A stretch of 7,092 nucleotides of DNA, from the NCBI GenBank assembly GCA_036514535.1, contig DATBWZ010000117.1, forward strand, positions 1-7,092, given 5' to 3'. Position 1 is the first letter of the stretch, and every line of letters begins with the position of its first letter. This stretch comes from DATBWZ01 sp036514535 (GTDB taxonomy: Bacteria > JAMCPX01 > DATBWZ01). The notes beneath the pieces were generated by a model. That model did not search any database and was not told the DNA's origin. It saw only the letters and a program-made list of their open reading frames with translations. This document shows, one piece after another, positions 1 to 6,030 of the stretch. A program made the translations under genes and the position numbers.

Positions 1-311
1 AACATCTGCGCCAGGGCCTCCGACTGGGACCATAATTCGTCATCGCTTGGCATCTCCTCCGGGCTTATCCGAAAATCCGCCATATCACCCTGCGCCTTAT
101 CATTTTCAAGGTCCTTTATGAGCAGTTTTTTAGCAATTTCAATGCCACTTCTTGCAATGGACTCAGCAATGGTGTAGTCCCGGTAGGTTGCTCCTAAATT
201 CATGCCAACCCTTGTGGTGTAAGCGAATTCAACCACCACAGCAGAAAGCACTGAAATAACAGCCAGAACCAGAACAAGCGCCACTCCTTTTACGGATATC
301 TGGGTTTTCAT
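1..311 (-). CDS. gspK: Type II secretion minor pseudopilin GspK (5' part, truncated by window edge)
   Basis: GspK caps the tip of the periplasmic pseudopilus in type II secretion, with GspI and GspJ. I translated about 103 N-terminal residues; the rest lies beyond base 1. They show a short basic leader (MKTQISVKG), a prepilin-peptidase site after Gly9, then a hydrophobic segment beginning VALVLVLAVISVLSAVVV. It is followed by FAYTTRVGMNLGATYRDY and a helix containing ARSGIEIAKKLL. Mature position 5 is Leu, not the Glu conserved in other pseudopilins, which is the hallmark of GspK. An acidic stretch ending in DDELW resembles the conserved region just after the GspK N-terminal helix. An in-frame ATG at 335 would add eight residues (MKLHKIFK). 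Neither start has a clear Shine-Dalgarno, so the start is uncertain. It lies 164 nt after the metallophosphoesterase gene and may begin its own unit. The family call is firm; gspJ is not upstream as is usual. Confidence 0.82.
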   Translation of the reverse strand, partial: MKTQISVKGVALVLVLAVISVLSAVVVEFAYTTRVGMNLGATYRDYTIAESIARSGIEIAKKLLIKDLENDKAQGDMADFRISPEEMPSDDELWSQSEALAQM

Positions 312-361
312 TTTAAAAATTTTATGTAACTTCATGTTTTTAAACAAGTATTTTAAAAATT

Positions 362-386
362 CAATTGCCTATTTTTTATGCAATTG
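362..386 (-). terminator. Possible weak terminator or regulatory hairpin between the phosphoesterase gene and gspK
   Basis: CAATTGC at 362-368 and GCAATTG at 380-386 form a perfect 7-bp inverted repeat around an 11-nt AT-rich loop. Read on the minus strand, the hairpin is followed by AATTTTT, the layout of a rho-independent terminator for the upstream phosphoesterase gene. The stem has only three G:C pairs per arm, so it would be weak. It also lies within 25-50 nt of the gspK start and could instead be an operator or a chance feature of AT-rich DNA. Confidence 0.25.
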
Positions 387-443
387 CTCATTGTGCCGCA
401 AAAAATAACAAATGTTTTTTATTCCAAATTGTTTTTTAACACG

Positions 444-466
444 TTATCCACAATGAAAGTGAATAA
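444..466. promoter_or_regulatory. Pair of inverted DnaA-box-like 9-mers
   Basis: TTATCCACA on the plus strand at 444-452 matches the DnaA box consensus TTATNCACA exactly. On the minus strand, 458-466 reads TTATTCACT, which matches 8 of 9. The two face each other 5 bp apart at the edge of a strongly AT-rich stretch (about 315-440). Paired boxes next to an unwinding-prone region are seen at replication origins and at DnaA-regulated promoters. One exact 9-mer in 7 kb is not rare by chance, so the pairing and the intergenic setting carry the weight. Confidence 0.3.
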
Positions 467-475
467 CTCTTTCCA

Positions 476-1219
476 TCATCTGCCAAGGAACAGCCTTCTG
501 CTTAAAATTGTCGGCAGCTCAGCATCAAGAATTTTCCTGCTTGCAGTCTCCACATCATACTCAATCCGTTTTGCATAATAGAGTTGGGATACCGTGTCAA
601 TTATAGCATAACATGATCTTGGATCCCCATCCCTTGGCTGCCCCACACTGCCGACATTTATAGCAAACTTACCACTGCCGGCAAGGTTTAGAGATGGAGA
701 TGTTGTTATGTTAACGTTAGGCTCCGGGGAACCCTCAAGGACAAAGGATAGAAAAAGGTGAGCATGCCCAACAAAATGCACTCTGCTCTTATTCTGATCC
801 ATCCACTCAAAAACAGACACCGCCCTTGTAATATCAACAAGGTAATCAAAATTTTCAACATCAATCGGTGAGCCGTGGGAGAAAGTAATATCATCTATTC
901 TGTAGGTATATCCGAGACCCTTGAGCCAGTCCAGGTTTTCCCTGGTTATGACTTTCATGCACCACTCTATAGCAATACGAGCATGGTCAACAAACCATTT
1001 CGGATCAAGCCTGCCGCAGCAGGCAGCGTCATGATTGCCTATCAGCGATACGTCGGCAATTTCCCGCACTATATCACAACATTCGTTAGGATTCGCTCCA
1101 TATCCGACAACATCTCCGAGGAAAATTATCTTGTCCGGTTTTTCCTCCTTCAATAACTTGACTGCTTCGGTAAGCGCTTCTAAATTCCCATGTATATCTG
1201 CAAGTATTCCAATTCTCAT
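476..1219 (-). CDS. YfcE-like metallophosphoesterase (calcineurin-like fold)
   Basis: Predicted cytoplasmic dinuclear-metal phosphoesterase of 247 residues, the usual size for the compact YfcE/MJ0936-like group. All expected metal and active-site blocks are present in order: DIHGN (8-12), GDVVGYG (35-41), GNHD (61-64), SHGSP (114-118) and GHAH (151-154). They are followed by the family's C-terminal INVGSVGQPRDGDP (187-200) and a closing beta strand YAIID. No signal peptide or membrane segment is seen. The start is well supported by AAAAGGAGG centred about 11-15 nt upstream. The substrate cannot be read from sequence; relatives hydrolyse phosphodiesters or phosphomonoesters in vitro. It lies 87 nt downstream of the pentapeptide gene, far enough that co-transcription is open, and a tandem 11-bp repeat sits just ahead of its ribosome binding site. 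Confidence 0.9.
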   Translation of the reverse strand: MRIGILADIHGNLEALTEAVKLLKEEKPDKIIFLGDVVGYGANPNECCDIVREIADVSLIGNHDAACCGRLDPKWFVDHARIAIEWCMKVITRENLDWLKGLGYTYRIDDITFSHGSPIDVENFDYLVDITRAVSVFEWMDQNKSRVHFVGHAHLFLSFVLEGSPEPNVNITTSPSLNLAGSGKFAINVGSVGQPRDGDPRSCYAIIDTVSQLYYAKRIEYDVETASRKILDAELPTILSRRLFLGR

Positions 1220-1230
1220 CTAATAATCAA

Positions 1231-1239
1231 CCTCCTTTT
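1231..1239 (-). promoter_or_regulatory. Strong Shine-Dalgarno of the metallophosphoesterase gene
   Basis: The minus strand reads AAAAGGAGG, ending 11 nt before the ATG at 1219. It is the clearest ribosome binding site in the window and fixes the start. The other genes here have weak or no such motif, so this gene may be translated more strongly. Confidence 0.8.
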
Positions 1240-1248
1240 GCGGGCAGC

Positions 1249-1270
1249 GCCGGTCTCGTGCCGGTCTTGT
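1249..1270 (-). repeat. Tandem 11-bp direct repeat upstream of the phosphoesterase gene
   Basis: On the minus strand ACAAGACCGGC is followed directly by ACGAGACCGGC, identical at 10 of 11 positions. The unit of about one helical turn would place two copies on the same DNA face. The repeat lies 10-31 nt upstream of the ribosome binding site and is more GC-rich than its surroundings. It could be a double operator site, a slipped duplication, or chance. Confidence 0.6.
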
Positions 1271-1306
1271 ATCATTTCTATTCTGTCTGAATTCAGTAAT
1301 GGTCTC

Positions 1307-2020
1307 CTAAATATTTTTCAAAATAAATTCTGCAAGCATCTGCATTGAAGCCTTTTTGTCCTGTTCTGGTTTGGCTTCTTGTTCCAGCGCCGTTTCAGTG
1401 AATATTGGTATCCCTATGTATCCTGGTTCTACTATATAAACGGTGTCGCCATACACTGCTGAATTTCTCATAATTTCAACCTTTAATTCCTTAACTTCCT
1501 TTTCGGTTTTAACCTTCCCAAGAACGTCAAGTGAATCATCCCCTGCTTCTATCTTTACAAACCTGAGAGCAGGAACAATGTTGAAACTTGCATTTTTCTT
1601 TGTCAGGATAGTGATAACATCGCCGGTTATCGTCATCTTGTTGTTTTGAACAAGAGAATCAATCAGCGATTGGGTAAAAAATACCTTCTCTGAAATTCCC
1701 TTTGCGCCATCAAGTTTAGCATCCTTTAATTTCGTATTAACAAGGCTGGCGCCTCTTAGATCCGCATGGGTCAGATCTGCCATTGAAAGATCTGCTCCTG
1801 ATAGATTTGCCTTTATTAGGACTACATGCCTGAGATTGGCGGTTCTCATGTCCGCATTGCTGAGATCAGCCTCTCTTAGATCGGTATATCTGAAATTAAC
1901 TCCCTGGAATTTACCATTTTTCAGATCCGCTCTGCTCAGATCAAGCCCCCGCAGAGCAACACCTTTAAAATCAAAACCGTCCTTAATCTTAGATATTACG
2001 TCTTCCCTTGTAAATTTCAT
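1307..2020 (-). CDS. Pentapeptide-repeat protein with an unassigned C-terminal domain
   Basis: The protein has 237 residues. After a short N-terminal segment (MKFTREDVISKIKDG), 18 consecutive pentapeptides run without interruption. Their central hydrophobic residues fall exactly every five positions from Phe18 to Leu103, mostly as A(D/N)L(S/R)x. This predicts a right-handed quadrilateral beta-helix of about 4.5 coils. Residues 110-205 are a separate, probably alpha/beta region with TITGDVITIL, FVKIEAGDDSLDVLGKV and MRNSAVYGDTVYIVEPGYIGIP, which I cannot assign to a family. A polar linker rich in E, K and Q and a C-terminal helix follow. No signal peptide or membrane span is seen, so it is likely cytoplasmic. 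The ATG lies 4 nt after the pilZ stop with no obvious Shine-Dalgarno, pointing to translational coupling and a linked function. Pentapeptide proteins include DNA-mimic gyrase protectors and scaffolds; nothing here selects among these. Confidence 0.85.
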   Translation of the reverse strand: MKFTREDVISKIKDGFDFKGVALRGLDLSRADLKNGKFQGVNFRYTDLREADLSNADMRTANLRHVVLIKANLSGADLSMADLTHADLRGASLVNTKLKDAKLDGAKGISEKVFFTQSLIDSLVQNNKMTITGDVITILTKKNASFNIVPALRFVKIEAGDDSLDVLGKVKTEKEVKELKVEIMRNSAVYGDTVYIVEPGYIGIPIFTETALEQEAKPEQDKKASMQMLAEFILKNI

Positions 2021-2024
2021 GTTT

Positions 2025-2402
2025 TTAATATTGCCGGCATGCTTTTTTTATAAAATTAGTAATCTCGTCCTTCATGCTATCGTTCAGATTTATAAACTCT
2101 ATTCCCATGCCCGGCCCTAATTCCTTTATCGGGCCATTTGCAGTATTTATCCAGACCACCTTGCACTCCACATCAAAGAGTTTTGCGGAATCTGGAAATG
2201 AAAACTTTATCTGAAGTGTTGTCCCCTTTTCCACAAAGCGTTGCGTCTTTATAAAAATTCCGCCCTCGCTTAAATTTGTTGAGTAATCATAGAGGTATGC
2301 CTCGCTGTCAGAATAATCCACAAGCAAACGCAGGAGTTTACTCTCTTCATAATCAACAAGAACCTTAATAACAACCCTTGGATATTTTCTCAAGTCATGC
2401 AT
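2025..2402 (-). CDS. PilZ-domain c-di-GMP receptor protein (TIGR02266-like)
   Basis: A stand-alone PilZ domain of 125 residues, expected to bind cyclic di-GMP in the cytoplasm. The two ligand motifs are intact: RxxxR as RKYPR (5-9) and (D/N)xSxxG as NLSEGG (43-48). They are followed by the usual strands IFIKT, a variant PVGT turn (EKGTTLQIKF), VVWIN and GMGIEF. A region between the motifs (residues 18-40, including LVDYSD and YLYDYST) is longer than in minimal PilZ domains. The overall pattern (YSTNLSEGG...PGMGIEF) is that of the Myxococcus-type paralogous PilZ sub-family. The start is ATG at 2402 with only a weak GGA upstream. It is the first gene of a probable pair with the pentapeptide gene. 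A link to motility, exopolysaccharide or secretion is possible but not shown by the sequence. Confidence 0.88.
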   Translation of the reverse strand: MHDLRKYPRVVIKVLVDYEESKLLRLLVDYSDSEAYLYDYSTNLSEGGIFIKTQRFVEKGTTLQIKFSFPDSAKLFDVECKVVWINTANGPIKELGPGMGIEFINLNDSMKDEITNFIKKACRQY

Positions 2403-2430
2403 TTTTATTCATTCCAAAATTTATTCTTTT

Positions 2431-2459
2431 AGTTTATCACATTCTGAATCTGCAATCAA
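2431..2459 (-). promoter_or_regulatory. Candidate sigma-70-type promoter for the pilZ/pentapeptide pair
   Basis: In the 58-nt gap after thrC the minus strand carries TTGATT (2454-2459), a 17-nt spacer and TAAACT (2431-2436). Each hexamer matches 4 of 6 consensus bases with ideal spacing. Initiation near 2424 would leave a leader of about 22 nt. No terminator hairpin follows thrC, so read-through from the threonine operon is also possible. Confidence 0.35.
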
Positions 2460-2460
2460 C

Positions 2461-3519
2461 TTAAAATCCGATAACCCGGATAACCTCGCTGTATACCGGT
2501 TTTACTGTTTGCGGTTTTTCTGCAATTTCAATGGCTAAAGAAGGGTCCTTGAGACCATGTCCTGTAATCGTACAAACAAGCACATCTCCTTTTTTAAAGT
2601 AGCCCTCAGCTGCAAGACGTTTTACCCCGGCAATGGTTATTGACGAGGCGGGTTCGCAGAAGACCCCTTCCATGCTTGCCACTGCCTTGTATGCGCTAAG
2701 AATTTCTTTATCGGAAATCATCTCTATAATCCCGCCCGATTCATCGCGGGCAGATACAGCCTTCTGCCAGTTTGCAGGATTACCGATGCGAATGGCGGAT
2801 GCCACGGTATCAGGATCATGTATAATCTTTGATCTTACAATGGGAGCAGCGCCATCGGCCTGAAAGCCTACCATTCGCGGAAGAGAACCAATCTTTCCGC
2901 ATTTTTTGTATTCCTTGTATCCATTCCAATAAGCTGCTATGTTGCCTGCGTTTCCCACAGGCAGAATATGATGGGTCGGCGACACACCCAGCCAGTCGCA
3001 TATTTCAAACGAGGCGGTTTTCTGTCCCTCAAGACGGAATGGATTTATGGAATTCACAACCGTAACAGGATACTTCTCCGATATTTCCTTTACAATTTTC
3101 AGCGCATCGTCAAAATTACCCTTAATTTGAATAACCGTTGCACCATGAATAATCGCCTGAGAAAGCTTTCCGAGGGCAATCTTTCCTTCCGGAATCAGAA
3201 CATAGCACCTTAACTCCGCCCTTCCTGCATATGCAGCCGCAGATGCGGATGTATTGCCTGTTGAGGCGCATATTATTGCTTCTACCCCCTTCTTTTTCGC
3301 AATGGAGACAGCCACGGTCATACCCCTGTCCTTAAAGGATGCCGTAGGATTGAGCCCTTCAAGTTTAAAATAAATTTCTAAATCGGCACCTATGAATTTT
3401 TTGATGTTTCTTGCTCTGAGAAGCGGCGTATGCCCTTCATTAAGACTGACTATATGTTCATCTTCTATCTCAGGTAGAAATTCGCGGTAGTGTCTGTATA
3501 TTCCTTCCCATTTCATCAT
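2461..3519 (-). CDS. thrC: Threonine synthase, short type
   Basis: PLP enzyme (fold type II) that converts O-phospho-L-homoserine to L-threonine and phosphate, the last threonine step. At 352 residues it belongs to the short class typical of Bacillus-like and archaeal enzymes, not the longer E. coli class. Visible landmarks are LNEGHTPL (26-33), the Schiff-base lysine in SFKDRG (Lys63), the substrate/PLP loop ASTGNTSAS (85-93) and the PLP-phosphate loop PVGNAGN (187-193). Near the C-terminus are FCEPASS and TITGHGLKDP. It starts with two ATGs; the first overlaps the hom stop as ATGA and is preceded by a purine-rich GAGGATGGGG. Translational coupling to hom is therefore likely. No homoserine kinase gene lies beside it. 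Confidence 0.95.
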   Translation of the reverse strand: MMKWEGIYRHYREFLPEIEDEHIVSLNEGHTPLLRARNIKKFIGADLEIYFKLEGLNPTASFKDRGMTVAVSIAKKKGVEAIICASTGNTSASAAAYAGRAELRCYVLIPEGKIALGKLSQAIIHGATVIQIKGNFDDALKIVKEISEKYPVTVVNSINPFRLEGQKTASFEICDWLGVSPTHHILPVGNAGNIAAYWNGYKEYKKCGKIGSLPRMVGFQADGAAPIVRSKIIHDPDTVASAIRIGNPANWQKAVSARDESGGIIEMISDKEILSAYKAVASMEGVFCEPASSITIAGVKRLAAEGYFKKGDVLVCTITGHGLKDPSLAIEIAEKPQTVKPVYSEVIRVIGF

Positions 3520-4829
3520 ACAACCCCATCCTCAATTCTTATAAAGGCGCTCTTTGAAAGCACCACATCCAGTGAATCAATTGCTTTCAGAGCCTTCATG
3601 AGGCTTCGTTCCAACGCTTTATGGGTTACTATCACAATGGGAACGCCGCCCCTGGTATTCCGCCACTTCTGGATTACGGATTCAATGCTGACCCCAAACC
3701 TTCCCAGGCAACTCGCAATCCTCGCAAGGACCCCTGGGCGGTCAACAACAAAAAAACGCAGATAGTACCTGCATTCCTGCTCGTTTATGGAAACAAGATC
3801 CGCTTTCTTTACTGCCTTTTTGATGAACGAATAGGGCGTGGTTCTTCCGGCGCCGCCATACATTATTCTCTTCGCAATATCAACAAGATCGCTCACTACC
3901 GCGCTTGCGGTGGGCATCATCCCCGCTCCCCTGCCGATGAAGATCATGGAGCCAACGGCATCACCAATAAGATGAACAGCGTTGTACACCCCGTCCACCG
4001 AAGCAAGCATCGTCCCTGCAGGAATCATGGTCGGATGCACCTTCGCCTCCACCCTTCCATCCTTCCTCTGCCTCGCTATGGCAAGAGGTTTTATCTTGTA
4101 TCCGAAATCCTTAGCAAACTCCATATCCAGCGGTAGAATCGTTTTTATTCCATCTGTAGGAATATCCGAAGGCTTAAGGATAACACCAAAGGAAAGCAGC
4201 AAAAGAATTGAGAGTTTATGTGCGCTGTCAATCCCACCCACATCAAGTGTTGGATCGGCTTCGGCATACCCCTTTGCCTGGGCCTCTGAAAGCACATCGG
4301 AAAAACTCCGTTTCTCCTCCCCCATCCGGGTAAGGATGTAATTTGATGTTCCATTTATAATTGCGTAAATGTCGCTGAACCTGTTCGCCGCAAGCCCTTC
4401 TTTGATGGACTTGAGCAACGGTATCCCTCCGCCTACGCTCGCCTCAAAGCCTATCTCAATGCTTCGCTTGATCGCTTCATTGAAAATTTCTTCTCCGCAG
4501 GTTGAAAGAAGCGCCTTGTTTGCTGTAACAACGTGCTTCCCATTTTTAAGCGCCCGAAGAATGTATTTCTTTGCTGTGGTGGTACCGCCTATCAGTTCAA
4601 CAACTATGCCTATTTCCGGGTCGTTCAGCAGTTCCTGAGCATCCTGAATCAGGACACCCTTGGGGAGGCGCACGTCTCTTTTCCTTTTTACATCAATATC
4701 CGCAACCTTTTTAAGCGCTATTCTTGCACCGAGTCTGTTATAAATTTTTTCTGACTGTTCAAGCAGTATCCTGGCAACTCCGGTGCCGACCGTCCCCAGT
4801 CCAATAAGGCCAACCTTTATCTCATTCAT
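3516..4829 (-). CDS. hom: Homoserine dehydrogenase with ACT domain
   Basis: Reduces L-aspartate 4-semialdehyde to L-homoserine with NAD(P)H, at the branch towards threonine and methionine. The 437-residue length is normal for the monofunctional form; there is no aspartokinase fusion. The N-terminal Rossmann motif GLGTVGTGV (10-18) is followed by VELIGG (77-82) and TANKALLS (102-109, Lys105). The substrate region has GGGIPLL (133-139), INGTSNYI (158-165) and EADPTLDVGGIDSAHK (190-205), with Lys205 the likely catalytic lysine. Residues 354-430 form an ACT domain (FVVDRPGVLARIA), suggesting feedback control by an amino acid, usually threonine. The ATG lies inside the end of the aminotransferase gene (8-nt overlap), with AAAGGGG about 13 nt upstream. 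hom and thrC are in the usual pathway order without thrB. Confidence 0.95.
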   Translation of the reverse strand: MNEIKVGLIGLGTVGTGVARILLEQSEKIYNRLGARIALKKVADIDVKRKRDVRLPKGVLIQDAQELLNDPEIGIVVELIGGTTTAKKYILRALKNGKHVVTANKALLSTCGEEIFNEAIKRSIEIGFEASVGGGIPLLKSIKEGLAANRFSDIYAIINGTSNYILTRMGEEKRSFSDVLSEAQAKGYAEADPTLDVGGIDSAHKLSILLLLSFGVILKPSDIPTDGIKTILPLDMEFAKDFGYKIKPLAIARQRKDGRVEAKVHPTMIPAGTMLASVDGVYNAVHLIGDAVGSMIFIGRGAGMMPTASAVVSDLVDIAKRIMYGGAGRTTPYSFIKKAVKKADLVSINEQECRYYLRFFVVDRPGVLARIASCLGRFGVSIESVIQKWRNTRGGVPIVIVTHKALERSLMKALKAIDSLDVVLSKSAFIRIEDGVV

Positions 4830-6018
4830 TTGCCAATTTTCCCCTTTCGGAATTCAGCGCTTTTTTTATTCCCCTTACAGCCTGACCGATCCTGTGTTCG
4901 TTTTCCACAAGGGCAAATCTCACAAAACCCTCCCCATACTCCCCGAATCCTATACCAGGCGAAACAGCGACCTTTGCATCCCTCATCAACATTTTGGAAA
5001 ATTCCAGTGACCCCATTTTTATAAATTCATCCGGAATCTTTGCCCAGACAAACATAGTTCCCTTTGGCTTTTCAATATGCCATCCCGCCCGCGCAAGTCC
5101 GCCAATAAGCGCATCCCTTCTGTCCTTGTATATTGATGCAATCTTTACCGCTTCGTCATCACATTCATTCAACGCAATAATGGAAGCAATCTGAATGGGC
5201 TGGAACATACCGTAATCAAAATAACTTTTCAATTTTGTGAGAGCAAATATCATATCCTTATTTCCAACAGCAAATCCAACCCTCCAGCCAGGCATGTTAT
5301 AACTCTTTGAGAGGGAAAAGAGTTCAACGCTCCTTGATTTTGCTCCCTCAACCTGAAATATGCTCGGCGCTCTATATCCATCAAAAACAAGATCGGCATA
5401 CGCAAGGTCATGTATTATCAGAATATCATTCTCCTCTGCAAAAGTGACAAGTTTTTTGAAAAACTCAAGGTCAACAACCGTAGTAGTCGGATTATGAGGG
5501 AACGATACTATTATAATTTTAGGAAGCGGCCAGATGCCCTTCAGCGCCTTTTGGATTTCATCAATAAATTCATCAGGATTCGTAAGAGGAACGCCCTTCA
5601 CATCCCCTCCGGCAATAATTACACTGTATGTATGAATCGGATAGGTTGGATTAGGAACAAGGACAACCTCCCCGCGTTCAATTGTAGCCAGAATAAGATG
5701 CGAGATGCCCTCCTTGGCGCCTATTGTGACAACGGCCTCTGTCTCCGGATCCAGATCAACACCAAAGCGCCTTTTGTACCAGTTGCAGATTGCAAGCCTG
5801 AGTTTTGGAACGCCCTTGGAAAGAGAATACCTGTGATTTTTAGGATTGCTGACAGCATTTACCATTTTGTCTATAATGGGTTTAGGCGTAGCAAGGTCAG
5901 GATTTCCCATTCCGAGATCAATTATATCCTCTCCGGCCCTGCGCGCATGGAATTTCATCTCATTTACAATATTGAACACATAGGGGGGGAGCCGTTTTAT
6001 TCTTCCAAATTCCTTCAT
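4822..6018 (-). CDS. Class I/II PLP aminotransferase, AlaC-like (probable alanine transaminase)
   Basis: A fold-type I aminotransferase of 398 residues, full length for the family. Visible features are DLGMGNPDL (34-42), NPTYP (123-127), FPHNPTT (173-179, Asn176), HDLAYADLVFDG (203-214, Asp204 and Tyr207) and SLSKSYNMPGWRVGF (235-249). In the last, Lys238 forms the PLP Schiff base and Arg246 contacts its phosphate. A C-terminal FVRFALVENEHR supplies the arginine expected to bind the substrate carboxylate. The HDLAYAD and SKSYNMPGWR blocks closely resemble E. coli AlaC, the glutamate-pyruvate aminotransferase. Related enzymes are often annotated as LL-diaminopimelate or aspartate aminotransferase, so substrate is not certain. 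Its place ahead of hom suggests a role linked to aspartate-family metabolism. It starts 12 nt after the lipA stop with a weak AAGAAAG ahead, and its end overlaps hom by 8 nt. Confidence 0.88.
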   Translation of the reverse strand: MKEFGRIKRLPPYVFNIVNEMKFHARRAGEDIIDLGMGNPDLATPKPIIDKMVNAVSNPKNHRYSLSKGVPKLRLAICNWYKRRFGVDLDPETEAVVTIGAKEGISHLILATIERGEVVLVPNPTYPIHTYSVIIAGGDVKGVPLTNPDEFIDEIQKALKGIWPLPKIIIVSFPHNPTTTVVDLEFFKKLVTFAEENDILIIHDLAYADLVFDGYRAPSIFQVEGAKSRSVELFSLSKSYNMPGWRVGFAVGNKDMIFALTKLKSYFDYGMFQPIQIASIIALNECDDEAVKIASIYKDRRDALIGGLARAGWHIEKPKGTMFVWAKIPDEFIKMGSLEFSKMLMRDAKVAVSPGIGFGEYGEGFVRFALVENEHRIGQAVRGIKKALNSERGKLANE

Positions 6019-6030
6019 ATCAGCGCTTTC

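Larger units (their letters stand above)
312..475. other. AT-rich intergenic region upstream of gspK
   Basis: This region separates the metallophosphoesterase stop from gspK and is dominated by A and T tracts. It contains a pair of DnaA-box-like sites (444-466), an imperfect A/T hairpin near 400-425, and a hairpin with CAATTGC/GCAATTG arms (362-386). A weak sigma-70-like pair on the minus strand (TTGCGG, 17 nt, TAAAAA) could serve gspK, but such matches are expected by chance in sequence this AT-rich. I see no convincing small gene. Confidence 0.5.

Noticed and set aside
375..400. Possible sigma-54 promoter (GGCAC ... TTGCA on the minus strand) ahead of gspK
   Set aside because: The GG and GC elements are separated by 14 or 8 nt, not the required 10, so the -24/-12 geometry fails.
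378..578. Plus-strand open frame starting in the AT-rich intergenic region
   Set aside because: It runs into the 3' end of the metallophosphoesterase gene, has no ribosome binding site and no domain; probably spurious.
2227..2235. TTTTCCACA resembling a DnaA box; a second copy lies at 4911-4919
   Set aside because: Both are inside coding sequence and match 8 of 9 bases singly. They show how often isolated near-matches arise by chance.
3621..4136. Plus-strand open frame of 171 codons
   Set aside because: It lies wholly inside hom on the other strand. Its product is low-complexity and basic with no recognisable domain, while hom matches its family throughout.
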